From Paenibacillus sp. FJAT-29882 (GTDB taxonomy: Bacteria; Bacillota; Bacilli; Bacillales; DSM-1321), in assembly GCF_001510645.1 (NCBI RefSeq), contig NZ_LMVB01000001.1, positions 2,862,981 to 2,926,980 on the forward strand: a stretch of 64,000 nt of DNA. Reading direction: 5' to 3'. Of this stretch, positions 33,188-40,522 are shown one piece after another. Position numbers and translations under genes: made by a program. Under the pieces are notes generated by a model. The model was not told the origin of the DNA and ran no database searches. It saw only the letters and a list, made by a program, of their open reading frames with translations. The stretch's first letter is position 1. Every line of letters starts with the position of its first letter.

Positions 33188-33748
33188 TTACACCCCTCTC
33201 CAGTATTCTTCCTTGACCATCTTCAATACTTTTAAAACCATAACAGATACCGCTTGCTTAGTTCTCCCTAGTTCTTTAGCTATATCATCTTGTTTTTTAT
33301 CTTCTAAAAATTTTGAAAATACAACACGCTGCTTATCCGTTAATTTTTTAAAAACCATTTCAACTGCTTCGTTAATGCCTTCCCAGTCATACTCCGATTC
33401 TGGATTCGGTATAATATTTTTTAATGATACCTCTCTAGTTGTGCTCCCGCCTGCATTACTTCTCGCTTTTACATCCAGACTCGATGCTTCGTTATTGGCT
33501 TTCCGTTTATCCATTCTTTGTTCATTCATAAATAAATAAATTTCGTTTTTGATGCACGTATAAGCAAACGTTGAGAACTTCACTTGTCCATCCGAATCAT
33601 AAGCATTTATCGCATTATTAAATCCAAACATGCCAGCACTTAAAATATCGTCATAATCAAAATGTGTATTTCTAAATTTCGATACCACTTTATAAACCAA
33701 CCTGATATTTTCTTCTGCCACTTTTTCTTTGTCCAGCGCCGAGATCAC
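33188..33748 (-). CDS. Sigma-70-family factor
   Basis: 186 residues. Region 2: AEENIRLVYKVVSKFRNTHFDYDDILSAGMFGFNNAINAYDSDGQVKFSTFAYTCIKNEI. Region 4 helix-turn-helix: LTDKQRVVFSKFLEDKKQDDIAKELGRTKQAVSVMVLKVLK. GTG start after AAGGGGGA. Probably redirects host RNA polymerase to phage middle or late promoters; a link with host sporulation sigma factors is speculative. Confidence 0.88.
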   Translation of the reverse strand: MISALDKEKVAEENIRLVYKVVSKFRNTHFDYDDILSAGMFGFNNAINAYDSDGQVKFSTFAYTCIKNEIYLFMNEQRMDKRKANNEASSLDVKARSNAGGSTTREVSLKNIIPNPESEYDWEGINEAVEMVFKKLTDKQRVVFSKFLEDKKQDDIAKELGRTKQAVSVMVLKVLKMVKEEYWRGV

Positions 33749-33798
33749 GTTTATTCCCCCTTACTTTATTCCTACTTAGCCCCATTCTCAACCATCCC

Positions 33799-34023
33799 TT
33801 ATTTCCCCAGCCAACCGCCCGGCCTAGTATCAATCATTCCTACATCCCCTAAATGCATGAGCATTAAAAACGCTTCATCCATGGATACACGAAAATAGTT
33901 AGCAATCTGTTTACCTGACAGCCCTTGTTTCCAAAGATCCACTGCACGTTGCAGCGCACTTTCACGCCAATCGAATTTCTTTCCATCCAGAATGATCACT
34001 ACTTTGTCCTGTTCTGCGCTCAC
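33799..34023 (-). CDS. 74-residue HTH-like protein
   Basis: RAVDLWKQGLSGKQIANYFRVSMDEAFLMLMHL reads as a helix-turn-helix. Overlaps the preceding gene by 62 nt in another frame. Probably a small phage regulator. Confidence 0.6.
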   Translation of the reverse strand: MSAEQDKVVIILDGKKFDWRESALQRAVDLWKQGLSGKQIANYFRVSMDEAFLMLMHLGDVGMIDTRPGGWLGK

Positions 34024-34150
34024 GTTCCTCCCTCACTTCCTGCAAAAGATTTTCCGCATCACGTTTTCCTATAGCTTCCCAGTAACCGGGAGGGTAGCAA
34101 GATGTTACTTGCCACGCTCCTGGATATAGTTCTGTATATTTAGCGCTCAT
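33962..34150 (-). CDS. 62-residue small phage protein
   Basis: From the ATG at 34150 (AGGTG upstream): MSAKYTELYPGAWQVTSCYPPGYWEAIG, then a charged helix rich in Arg/Glu. Not recognised. Large overlap with the following gene makes it less certain. Confidence 0.5.
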   Translation of the reverse strand: MSAKYTELYPGAWQVTSCYPPGYWEAIGKRDAENLLQEVREERERRTGQSSDHSGWKEIRLA

Positions 34151-34158
34151 ACCGCACC

Positions 34159-34455
34159 TCACTTTGATCGAATGTATTCCTGCCGATCTAGCCGTTCCAT
34201 TACTTTAAGAAGCTCTTCATACCCTGGCGGCTTCTCTCGTTTCAAATAAAGTTTGAACTCATTCCAACGTTTCCATGGGTTTTCTTCCCTGATTTTCTCT
34301 ATCTCACTTTGAAGGGTGATATTTGATTCTCTGACGTTGCTGAAAATATCCCATCTTGATTTATCCGACAAATGAATACTCTCATTTTCTTGGACCAAAT
34401 GAATAATATCCTCCGCTACACGCTCAGTACTAATGATTAGCGTCAACCTCTTCAC
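34159..34455 (-). CDS. 98-residue helical phage protein
   Basis: MKRLTLIISTERVAEDIIHLVQENES..., then amphipathic helices (LQSEIEKIREENPWKRWNEFKLYLKREKPPGYEELLKVMERLDRQE). Overlaps the IDEAL gene. Not recognised. Confidence 0.55.
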   Translation of the reverse strand: MKRLTLIISTERVAEDIIHLVQENESIHLSDKSRWDIFSNVRESNITLQSEIEKIREENPWKRWNEFKLYLKREKPPGYEELLKVMERLDRQEYIRSK

Positions 34456-34615
34456 CCCTCATTCGAGATTGTAATGATTCAAACCATTCCGAATCTTTTT
34501 TATCCAGAGCTTCATCAATCAAACAAAGATAATCTTCCTCCATTAACCTACGAGGCGGAACCCCAACCTCATCCATATACAAGCCAAACCCTCTATAAAC
34601 AGGCATGTTATCCAC
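34430..34615 (-). CDS. IDEAL-domain small protein
   Basis: 61 residues with the IDEAL motif LCLIDEALDKKDSEWFESLQ at 29-48, a short helical element found at the C-terminus of several Firmicutes regulators and small proteins. Lies just upstream of other small genes and downstream of the helicase-loader gene. Role unknown. Confidence 0.7.
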   Translation of the reverse strand: MDNMPVYRGFGLYMDEVGVPPRRLMEEDYLCLIDEALDKKDSEWFESLQSRMRGEEVDANH

Positions 34616-34619
34616 TCCT

Positions 34620-35444
34620 TTAGAAAGGTATATTTACAACTCGTTGATCCTTCGTTTTCTCAAAAACCACGTAATGGGGGTTTTTAAATAACCTTGAAAT
34701 AATCTTCGCGTCGTATATGCTCTTCAACTGGACACTAGAAAGGTTTGACGTTGTAATGGTGCTTTTATCTTGCCTAGCGTTTAACACTGCTCTTAACACC
34801 CTTTGGATAAAGTCCGTTGCTTGTTTCGTCGTGTCAATACTCCCGACCTCCGCACCTAAGTCATCCAATACTAAAAAATCCACTTCTGATAGCAATTTGA
34901 CAAAATAGGATTCTGTAAACTTACTATCTTTGTTATTAAAAGAATCCTTAATTTTCCGAATCATTTCGTCAATATCGATATATAAACAGGAAACAGTTTC
35001 AGATGAATCGTGAATGCTTTTCAGTAAGCTATAAGCTAAATGGCTTTTTCCTGCCCCCGGAGTACCTTGGATAAAAATATTAAACGTGTGTCCATTTCGA
35101 TACTGTTCGGTTCGGAGCATAACTTTTTGTTTATTAGTCTGCTGCTCGTCTTGCGTAACCTTATAATTATCGAATCGGGCATTTAGAATAGTTTTATCGC
35201 TTACCAAGCTTTCTCGCATTAATGTATTATGCCGAATAAGTCGTTCAGCGTTGTCGTAGAAACGTTGTTGTTCAAGCCTTAGTAATTCGTCTTGCTTTTC
35301 CTTTTCGCAACGCGGGCAAACCTCCAAGCCATCAATGATCATCATTTGTACTGGTTTGACCACTTCTTTACCGAAGGCAATAGTCGTATGCAAATAACAT
35401 TTTTCAGAAAGGAAGGATAGTCCCTCCAAATTCGGCAGTTTCAT
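34620..35444 (-). CDS. DnaC/DnaI-like helicase loader
   Basis: 274 residues from the ATG at 35444 (GGAAAAG upstream; an ATG at 35474 is possible). N-terminal CPRCEKE zinc motif, then AAA+ ATPase: Walker A GTPGAGKS, Walker B FLVLDDLGAE, sensor-like TITTSN and arginine motif ISRLF. Loads host or phage replicative helicase at the phage origin. No phage DnaB-like helicase was seen, so it probably recruits the host one. Confidence 0.88.
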   Translation of the reverse strand: MKLPNLEGLSFLSEKCYLHTTIAFGKEVVKPVQMMIIDGLEVCPRCEKEKQDELLRLEQQRFYDNAERLIRHNTLMRESLVSDKTILNARFDNYKVTQDEQQTNKQKVMLRTEQYRNGHTFNIFIQGTPGAGKSHLAYSLLKSIHDSSETVSCLYIDIDEMIRKIKDSFNNKDSKFTESYFVKLLSEVDFLVLDDLGAEVGSIDTTKQATDFIQRVLRAVLNARQDKSTITTSNLSSVQLKSIYDAKIISRLFKNPHYVVFEKTKDQRVVNIPF

Positions 35445-36165
35445 CTTTTCCAGATCGTCCGCCCCCCTCTTCATATCCGTCTATGAAAGAATCGTTGTTC
35501 AAGAATGTCGTAGGATGCTTGATATATTGCTTGTCCGTCTTTTGGACTTGCTGTGCATATTTTTCGGTACCAGCTAAGATGATTTCTAAAGAATGGTTTT
35601 TAAGTGCTGTCTTGAATGATTTAGCAGCCTTTTTCTTATCAACCTTCCTAGGATAGATAGACCAGAATTGTTCAAACTCGTTTGAGTAAGGATCTTTATT
35701 CTTTTCTTTATCTATATCTAGTTCTTTATCTATATCTGTTGCGTTACCATGCGTTACCTGTAACGTTACATTTGAGATACTTTGAGATTCACGATGACGA
35801 GCAACTCTTTTTCTTGTCTGCTCTCTGATTTTCTCAAGCCCATCAACGTTTTGATGCTTCTCCCAATTGCAAATACTTATAAAATCATTGTCAAAAATTT
35901 CTATCATTCCGAACGTTTCGAGTGTCTTTAATGCTAATCTCACAGTCGCAAGAGGACGATTAAAGATAGTCGCAATCATCTCATCTGTGTACGGAATGTT
36001 CTCATTGAGATAAATAAAACCAGACGCATTTGTCTTACCTGCTTGCGCAAGAAGTTTCACCCATATTATTAAGATCGTGTCAGCTTCAGGCATAGACTCA
36101 ATCAAACGAATTTTTTCATCTTCAAACATGTGAGTGCTCAGCTTGATCCACTTCACATCTGCCAT
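35404..36165 (-). CDS. Phage replisome organizer (DnaD-like)
   Basis: 253 residues from the ATG at 36165 (AAGGAGTG). The N-terminal winged helix (DVKWIKLSTHMFEDEKIRLIESMPEADTILIIWVKLLAQAGKTN... PLATVRLALKTLETFGMIEI) is the Phage_rep_org_N domain. The C-terminal part has FEQFWSIYPRKVDKKKAAKSF. Binds the origin and hands over to the helicase loader, whose gene overlaps its 3' end. Origin-like repeats lie inside this gene. Confidence 0.88.
   Translation of the reverse strand: MADVKWIKLSTHMFEDEKIRLIESMPEADTILIIWVKLLAQAGKTNASGFIYLNENIPYTDEMIATIFNRPLATVRLALKTLETFGMIEIFDNDFISICNWEKHQNVDGLEKIREQTRKRVARHRESQSISNVTLQVTHGNATDIDKELDIDKEKNKDPYSNEFEQFWSIYPRKVDKKKAAKSFKTALKNHSLEIILAGTEKYAQQVQKTDKQYIKHPTTFLNNDSFIDGYEEGGGRSGKDETAEFGGTILPF
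35704..35769. other. Candidate phage replication origin (repeats inside replisome organizer gene)
   Basis: Two exact 16-bp copies of TTCTTTATCTATATCT spaced 18 bp apart (35704-35719, 35722-35737) are followed by GCGTTACC twice (35741-35748, 35751-35758) and the palindrome GTAACGTTAC (35760-35769). Repeats inside the initiator gene resemble the lambda O arrangement. They encode a low-complexity Asp/Ile/Lys linker, so coding constraint could also explain part of it. Confidence 0.4.
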
Positions 36166-36199
36166 ATAAACACTCCTTACTTGTATATTTCGAACGTAC

Positions 36200-36249
36200 G
36201 ATCCTGTAGCCACAATGAAATAAATGGTATATAATTGGACTACAGGATC
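36200..36249. promoter_or_regulatory. 10-bp inverted repeat upstream of the replisome organizer
   Basis: GATCCTGTAG (36200-36209) and CTACAGGATC (36240-36249) enclose a 30-nt AT-rich centre containing TATATA-like sequence. It sits between the antirepressor stop and the organizer start. Operator or attenuator hairpin. Confidence 0.4.
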
Positions 36250-36283
36250 ATAGTATTTATTAAATGAATTTAACTTTTAGAGT

Positions 36284-37369
36284 CTAGTGTTGGCGCACTG
36301 GACTTTTTTCTTGTTCATTTTTATCCATTAAAGGCGTAATACCTCTGTTGGTGAGAATTGTGTGGATGAACAGTCTTCCTTTTTGCGTCCATCTAGTGTA
36401 AAGTTTTGAACCTTCTTCTCCATTTTGTTTTAGGAAATTATATGTTTGGGATTCTGTGAACCCCAGACCTTTATGCTGTGAATATAACAACCATTGGCCA
36501 TTCATCTTATGTTGGACTCTCGCTTCATGAAGGATCTGATTTAACTTCTTACCTGATAAACCGTAATCTTCCGCAATTTGCGAAACCAGCAAAGTATCCT
36601 TTGATTGAAGAATAGTATCTATATAGTTTATTTTCGGCTCATATTCAGCAACCTGCTGTTCAAGCATCATCGTTTTTACTTCAAGCTTTTGTTTTTGCTC
36701 TTCGAGATCCGCGGCCAACCTTAAAGCTTCTGCAAATGTAGTCGGTAAACTGACGACTTGTTCTGTTTGCTTGACTCTGAAATAGCTTTTAACTAAGCTT
36801 CGTTGAACATTCCAGGCTAAATCATCAGTAAATGATTTAACTAGCATTAGATACCCCGACTCTGTTAATAGCTTTAATCCATTAGGAGCTATCACCCCAA
36901 ACTCTTTTGCGGCTTCGTCGGAATTTCGTACGAAGAAATCTTCGCCTTCAATAAAGCGATTTTTATGTTGATTAAAATTCTTCCTCGCTGTTCCTTCTGG
37001 TCTTCCATGAACTTCATCGATATTCTTAAAAGTTACGACTCTATGACCTTTAAATTCTTTGATATCTATATCATCAACAGTCAATACCTTCTTATTTTCA
37101 ACAAGTTCAAGATGAACAGGAATTTCCATCTTTGGTGTATCTAACTTTTGGTGCCTCCTCTCCCTTCTAGCTAGCCTCAACGCTTCTTTATGTTCACTCC
37201 TTAGATAAGTATTCCATCTGTATCCGCACGCCGCAGCTGAACGATCAATAAGTTCCGCCGTATCATCGAACGCTTGAAGCTGAGTTTTTCCATACCTCAC
37301 ATATTCTAGGATTGTATCTGCTAAAACTTTATCCTCATGACTTGTCCAATTATCAACTCTTGTGCTCAT
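36284..37369 (-). CDS. Three-domain antirepressor: RsfA-like, ORF6N, KilAC
   Basis: 361 residues. Residues 1-75 (RVDNWTSHEDKVLADTILEYVR, TQLQAFDDTAELIDRSAAACGYRWN) match the Myb-like domain of Bacillus RsfA/YlbO prespore regulators. Residues 80-190 are ORF6N (KGHRVVTFKNIDEVHGRPEGTARKNFNQHKNRF). Residues 245-350 are the KilAC antirepressor domain (DTLLVSQIAEDYGLSGKKLNQIL, LYTRWTQKGRLFIHTIL). ORF6N/KilAC proteins usually disable the CI repressor. The RsfA-like part adds a second DNA-binding unit. AAGGGGG ribosome site. Confidence 0.88.
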   Translation of the reverse strand: MSTRVDNWTSHEDKVLADTILEYVRYGKTQLQAFDDTAELIDRSAAACGYRWNTYLRSEHKEALRLARRERRHQKLDTPKMEIPVHLELVENKKVLTVDDIDIKEFKGHRVVTFKNIDEVHGRPEGTARKNFNQHKNRFIEGEDFFVRNSDEAAKEFGVIAPNGLKLLTESGYLMLVKSFTDDLAWNVQRSLVKSYFRVKQTEQVVSLPTTFAEALRLAADLEEQKQKLEVKTMMLEQQVAEYEPKINYIDTILQSKDTLLVSQIAEDYGLSGKKLNQILHEARVQHKMNGQWLLYSQHKGLGFTESQTYNFLKQNGEEGSKLYTRWTQKGRLFIHTILTNRGITPLMDKNEQEKSPVRQH

Positions 37370-37383
37370 TCAATTACCCCCTT

Positions 37384-37542
37384 CTATGAGATTTGTTGTT
37401 TCATAGCTTTATGTAAAATCGTCGTGATGTAAGCAGTTTGAGAAACCCCTAAACTAGCCGCTTCCTGTTTGATCTTATCGCTAAGATCATGTTTGATACG
37501 GAGTGTGAAATTTTTCCTAACTTTTTTCGCATCGTTTGTCAT
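37384..37542 (-). CDS. Ribbon-helix-helix repressor (leftward)
   Basis: 52 residues from the ATG at 37542 (GGAGGTG, 9 nt). RKNFTLRIKHDLSDKIKQEAASLGVSQTAYITTIL is an Arc/CopG-type fold. It faces two rightward ribbon-helix-helix-like genes across a region with three TGACGTCA-type sites, so it probably binds these sites and controls itself and its neighbours. Confidence 0.8.
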   Translation of the reverse strand: MTNDAKKVRKNFTLRIKHDLSDKIKQEAASLGVSQTAYITTILHKAMKQQIS

Positions 37543-37546
37543 ATCT

Positions 37547-37634
37547 GTGACGTCACCTCCATATATTAATCTTACCACGTCAGACAAGTGACGTCAAACT
37601 ATTAATAGTAATGTTTTCATATTTTTGACGTCAA
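37547..37634. promoter_or_regulatory. TGACGTCA operator cluster
   Basis: GTGACGTCAC (37547-37556), GTGACGTCAA (37588-37597) and TTGACGTCAA (37625-37634), plus a half site CACGTCA at 37576. The first overlaps the leftward ribosome site region and the last ends 4 bp before the rightward -35 box. Likely operators of the ribbon-helix-helix switch. Confidence 0.65.
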
Positions 37635-37638
37635 AGTG

Positions 37639-37667
37639 TTTACATTTTATTTCCTTTGCATTATACT
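37639..37667 (+). promoter_or_regulatory. Rightward SigA promoter for the small ribbon-helix-helix gene
   Basis: TTTACA, 17-nt spacer, TATACT. The start codon is 43 nt beyond the -10 box. A TGACGTCA operator lies immediately upstream. Confidence 0.75.
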
Positions 37668-37710
37668 GGTGTCAATTGGACATCACACTTAATAAAAGGA
37701 GCAAATTAAA

Positions 37711-37860
37711 ATGACTGAGCAAAAACGTTTTACTTTAAGAATGGATGGAGAATTATTTGAAACAATCAAGAAACAAGCTGAGACTAACAAACGATCAGTA
37801 GCAAAGGAAATCGAACATCTTTTAGAACAACACCTTAAATCTCAAGAAGAAGATAAGTAA
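37711..37860 (+). CDS. Arc-like ribbon-helix-helix protein
   Basis: 49 residues: KRFTLRMDGELFETIKKQAETNKRSVAKEIEHLLEQHL is a clear Arc-type sequence. AAAGGAG ribosome site. Probably competes with the leftward ribbon-helix-helix protein for the operators between them. Confidence 0.8.
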   Translation: MTEQKRFTLRMDGELFETIKKQAETNKRSVAKEIEHLLEQHLKSQEEDK

Positions 37861-37867
37861 TAACTTA

Positions 37868-37884
37868 TTAACGTATTACGTTAA
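37868..37884. promoter_or_regulatory. 17-bp palindrome before the 68-residue gene
   Basis: TTAACGTA-T-TACGTTAA is a perfect inverted repeat 27 nt before the next start codon and right after the stop of the Arc-like gene. Probable operator. Confidence 0.5.
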
Positions 37885-37910
37885 TCCAAAAATAAAGGAG
37901 TGTACGCAAA

Positions 37911-38117
37911 ATGGCCCATGTTCGTAAAGATTCATCTAAACCAACCACTACGATTTCACTTGAACAAATTTTATTGGAGCAAGTTGATGATTACCGGTTT
38001 GCAAAGAGAAAAGATAATCGTTCTGCTGCTATTGCTGATCTGCTCATTAAAGGCTTAAAGTACGTTGAACTACTTGAGAAAAAGAAACTTCGTAACGCTG
38101 AGAGGGTGACTGGATAA
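37911..38117 (+). CDS. Ribbon-helix-helix-like DNA-binding protein
   Basis: 68 residues. TTTISLEQILLEQVDDYRFAKRKDNRSAAIADLLIKGLKYVELLEKK fits a ribbon-helix-helix. AAAGGAGTG ribosome site. Second gene of the rightward unit, with a terminator overlapping its end. Confidence 0.72.
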   Translation: MAHVRKDSSKPTTTISLEQILLEQVDDYRFAKRKDNRSAAIADLLIKGLKYVELLEKKKLRNAERVTG

Positions 38118-38139
38118 TAACCAGCGCCCTCTTTTTTTG
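38102..38139 (+). terminator. Terminator of the rightward ribbon-helix-helix unit
   Basis: GAGGG-TGA-CTGG / CCAG-CG-CCCTC hairpin with a T7 tract on the plus strand. Begins inside the last codons. Confidence 0.85.
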
Positions 38140-38153
38140 AATCCGACTGGACA

Positions 38154-38819
38154 TTACTCTTTAGCATTTAACCAATCGCAATAATTCTGACATTCTTCTT
38201 CAGTTTTGAAGAAAGTATTATATTGATTTAAGTCATCAAACTTCATATCAGGAGAATAGGTATTTTTCACATGTATGGAACTGTCTGAAACAAAACCATC
38301 ATCATCGTCACTGTATTGTCTGTACCATGCTGTCACACCGTTTTTATCTCTGTTCAATTTAAACTCATAACGTATGAATTCGTGAGGGTAATAAACAGAT
38401 TTTCCTTCTTTGCACAAGCAATCCTCGCGTGCTTTTCTACCAAGAGGTGAAATGTATTCAATTCTTCTGTTCGTATCACACTTATTACATTTTTGCGGTA
38501 AAATATGTTTTGAGTAAGCTCTGTAAAGGATGACTTTATGATCTTTCGTGAGGTCAACCAAACGTTCTCGACGAACATTACTTTTAAGTGTTTGATATTC
38601 ACTCTCGAGCTGCCTCTTTTTATTTTCAAAATCCTGTTTAACTGCTTCTAAGTTAGCTTTAATCCCCTGAAGTTCTTTATTTTCTTTTCTTAATCTATCC
38701 ATCTCAGAAACAAAATTTTCTTTAACAGATTTCATTAAGTATTGTTTAAATTCAGTTACCGCAATATCAAATTCCGATGGTTCATTATAAAAGTCTTCTT
38801 CATAACCGTACATTTTCAT
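38154..38819 (-). CDS. Hypothetical coiled-coil and zinc-motif protein
   Basis: 221 residues. A long coiled coil (MDRLRKENKELQGIKANLEAVKQDFENKKRQLESEYQTLKS) precedes a cysteine cluster (CNKCDTNRR... EDCLCKEG) and a beta-rich end. AAAGGAGAGG ribosome site. Not recognised. The parts suggest a DNA- or RNA-interacting phage protein. Confidence 0.6.
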   Translation of the reverse strand: MKMYGYEEDFYNEPSEFDIAVTEFKQYLMKSVKENFVSEMDRLRKENKELQGIKANLEAVKQDFENKKRQLESEYQTLKSNVRRERLVDLTKDHKVILYRAYSKHILPQKCNKCDTNRRIEYISPLGRKAREDCLCKEGKSVYYPHEFIRYEFKLNRDKNGVTAWYRQYSDDDDGFVSDSSIHVKNTYSPDMKFDDLNQYNTFFKTEEECQNYCDWLNAKE

Positions 38820-39012
38820 ATCCTCTCCTTTGTATAAATGAACAGCTTATTCGTTTAAAATACTTAGAGTGTTTTTTAGTCAATTCCTGCATCGCTTTAT
38901 TTCTACCCACTAAATCGGATCTAATATTTAATGATTCACCCAAAATATCTGAAACAGTTTTAAACTTTTTCCCTTCTTGGGCCTGTTCATATATCTCCTG
39001 CATTTTTGACAT
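38800..39012 (-). CDS. 70-residue basic phage protein
   Basis: From the ATG at 39012 (AAAGGTG): MSKMQEIYEQAQEGKKFKTVSDILGESLNIRS..., ending in a basic tail RRGYENVRL. Possibly helix-turn-helix-like. Overlaps the next gene by 20 nt. Confidence 0.55.
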   Translation of the reverse strand: MSKMQEIYEQAQEGKKFKTVSDILGESLNIRSDLVGRNKAMQELTKKHSKYFKRISCSFIQRRGYENVRL

Positions 39013-39034
39013 AATGAACACCTTTCTATTTTAA

Positions 39035-39640
39035 CTATGCGATAACTTTTAGTTGTTCGTTAGCTAATTTCATTCCTAAAAGATAAGCAACAAATACATT
39101 AGGTAGCTTCTTTCCGAAATCAGAAAACATAGAGAAGTCTTCACCTTCGTAATAATAAAATGAGTTGTCCATATAGTAATCATAAAGCTCTCTTTCTAAT
39201 TCCTTTGGAGAAGTAACACTTTCAATAATTTGTTTTAAATTGCTATGGATTTCATTTGTTTCTTTAAGGTATTTTCCTTCTGCATCATGGATAGCTTCCT
39301 CATACCACTCTCTTAGATCATTAAGTGCTTTCCCTTCATCGAAATGCCACCGATCACGAGAATGACAAGATAACATTCCTAACAAATAGCCTATTTCAAC
39401 ATCATCAAAGCTTTTTGGTGTTGATCGCCAAGTCAGATCAAAGATTGCATCGCCGATATCACCTGATATATATAACCTATTGCCAGCAAAAATATAGCGT
39501 ACCGAGTACATATTTGTTCCTTCTTTTCTCCAATCAAGAATGGAGATATCCTCATATTCAGTTAATTTCGCTTTATGATTAGCGAACCAATTTTGTTTTA
39601 TATGTTCTTCCATTTCCTTAATTTCTCCCACTAACTCCAT
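39035..39640 (-). CDS. Hypothetical phage protein, 201 residues
   Basis: Contains TNMYSVRYIFAGNRLYISGDIGDAIFDLTW, then VEIGYLLGMLSCHSRDRWHFDEGKAL and a C-terminal LPNVFVAYLLGMKLANEQL. A single compact alpha-beta protein seen in several Firmicutes phages. No function assignable. Confidence 0.65.
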   Translation of the reverse strand: MELVGEIKEMEEHIKQNWFANHKAKLTEYEDISILDWRKEGTNMYSVRYIFAGNRLYISGDIGDAIFDLTWRSTPKSFDDVEIGYLLGMLSCHSRDRWHFDEGKALNDLREWYEEAIHDAEGKYLKETNEIHSNLKQIIESVTSPKELERELYDYYMDNSFYYYEGEDFSMFSDFGKKLPNVFVAYLLGMKLANEQLKVIA

Positions 39641-39675
39641 CTCCTTTTAATGTCGCAGTTTAATCGTACTGTTAA

Positions 39676-39792
39676 TTAACTGTTTAGTATTTTTCTAATT
39701 TGATTCAGAGTATAATCTGTCGTACTTCCACCCCTCAATGCTATTTCACACTGCTTTTTTATCTCTTCAATTTTTGCGATTTTATCACTCAT
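39676..39792 (-). CDS. 38-residue helical phage protein
   Basis: MSDKIAKIEEIKKQCEIALRG... ends IRKILNS. Excellent ribosome site (AAGGAGGG, 7 nt). Follows the TTCCGAA palindromes, which probably control it and the genes after it. Confidence 0.6.
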   Translation of the reverse strand: MSDKIAKIEEIKKQCEIALRGGSTTDYTLNQIRKILNS

Positions 39793-39840
39793 GTCTTGCC
39801 CTCCTTAATGCATAATTTGTGTCAACTATCTATTACACCG

Positions 39841-39897
39841 TTCCGAACACTTCGGAACTTCCGAGTAACTCAGAAGGACGTTCCGAACCGTTCGGAA
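39841..39897. promoter_or_regulatory. Pair of TTCCGAA / TTCGGAA palindromes
   Basis: TTCCGAA-CAC-TTCGGAA (39841-39857) and TTCCGAA-CCG-TTCGGAA (39881-39897), centres 40 bp apart (about four helical turns). Between them is a weaker dyad CTTCCGAG-TAA-CTCAGAAG. In a 113-bp gene-free gap, so probably operators. An RNA hairpin pair is the alternative. Confidence 0.6.
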
Positions 39898-39905
39898 GTT
39901 GAGTG

Positions 39906-40259
39906 TCAAACGCCTATTAACCCCTTCTTCTGCAATTGCCGAACCTTACTTTTAACTTGGGGGTATGACTTGCCCAACTGGTCAGCTATTTTCGTATTAA
40001 TGCCGTAATAGGAGCCATTGGCATAATGACTAATAACAAATTGCTCATCTTCATGGGTCCATGTGGTCCTGGTATCTTCGTCAAGCGTGCTGATCATTTC
40101 GTATAGTGTTTTCCTTGCATCGCTCCAACACACGATAATACCGTCGTTATAGGTGGAAATAGAGATAGCTTTTGTACACAAGGGTTCGCATTCACAAATT
40201 TTTCTGCGTTGGCTGGTCGCTAATACTGTCATATTGATTTTGCTAATGATGGGTTTCAA
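39906..40259 (-). CDS. 117-residue protein with Myb/SANT-like C-terminus
   Basis: The N-terminal half contains CECEPLCTKA. The C-terminal half, WTHEDEQFVISHYANGSYYGINTKIADQLGKSYPQVKSKVRQLQKKGLI, is a SANT/Myb-like helix-turn-helix. It lies directly before the TTCCGAA palindromes, which it may recognise. Confidence 0.68.
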   Translation of the reverse strand: MKPIISKINMTVLATSQRRKICECEPLCTKAISISTYNDGIIVCWSDARKTLYEMISTLDEDTRTTWTHEDEQFVISHYANGSYYGINTKIADQLGKSYPQVKSKVRQLQKKGLIGV

Positions 40260-40263
40260 AGTA

Positions 40264-40446
40264 TCACCTAGCTTTCATGTAGGCTCGATACGCCTGCTCT
40301 ACAATACGCAGGCGCTCAACCTCTTGGATCAGCCAATTAAATTCGGTATCTATTACCATGTAAAACAATTCTTCTTGCCCATTTCCGTTTGTTGCATGGT
40401 TTGGGTAATCTAAATTCAATTTAATTTCCTGTAACTTATCCTTCAT
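40264..40446 (-). CDS. 60-residue small phage protein
   Basis: MKDKLQEIKLNLDYPNHATNG..., followed by a helix (NWLIQEVERLRIVEQAYRAYMKAR). Common type of early-region phage protein, role unknown. Confidence 0.55.
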   Translation of the reverse strand: MKDKLQEIKLNLDYPNHATNGNGQEELFYMVIDTEFNWLIQEVERLRIVEQAYRAYMKAR

Positions 40447-40522
40447 CCTTCATCACCACCCGATAATAATATCCACCGAAGAATGAGTAAAAGATTACCG
40501 CGAACAATACAATTGCACTCAT
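40436..40522 (-). CDS. 28-residue membrane peptide
   Basis: MSAIVLFAVIFYSFFGGYYYR... has one hydrophobic segment and a charged end. AAAGGAGG ribosome site 8 nt before the ATG. Overlaps both neighbours, as in a tightly packed operon. Confidence 0.55.
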   Translation of the reverse strand: MSAIVLFAVIFYSFFGGYYYRVVMKDEG

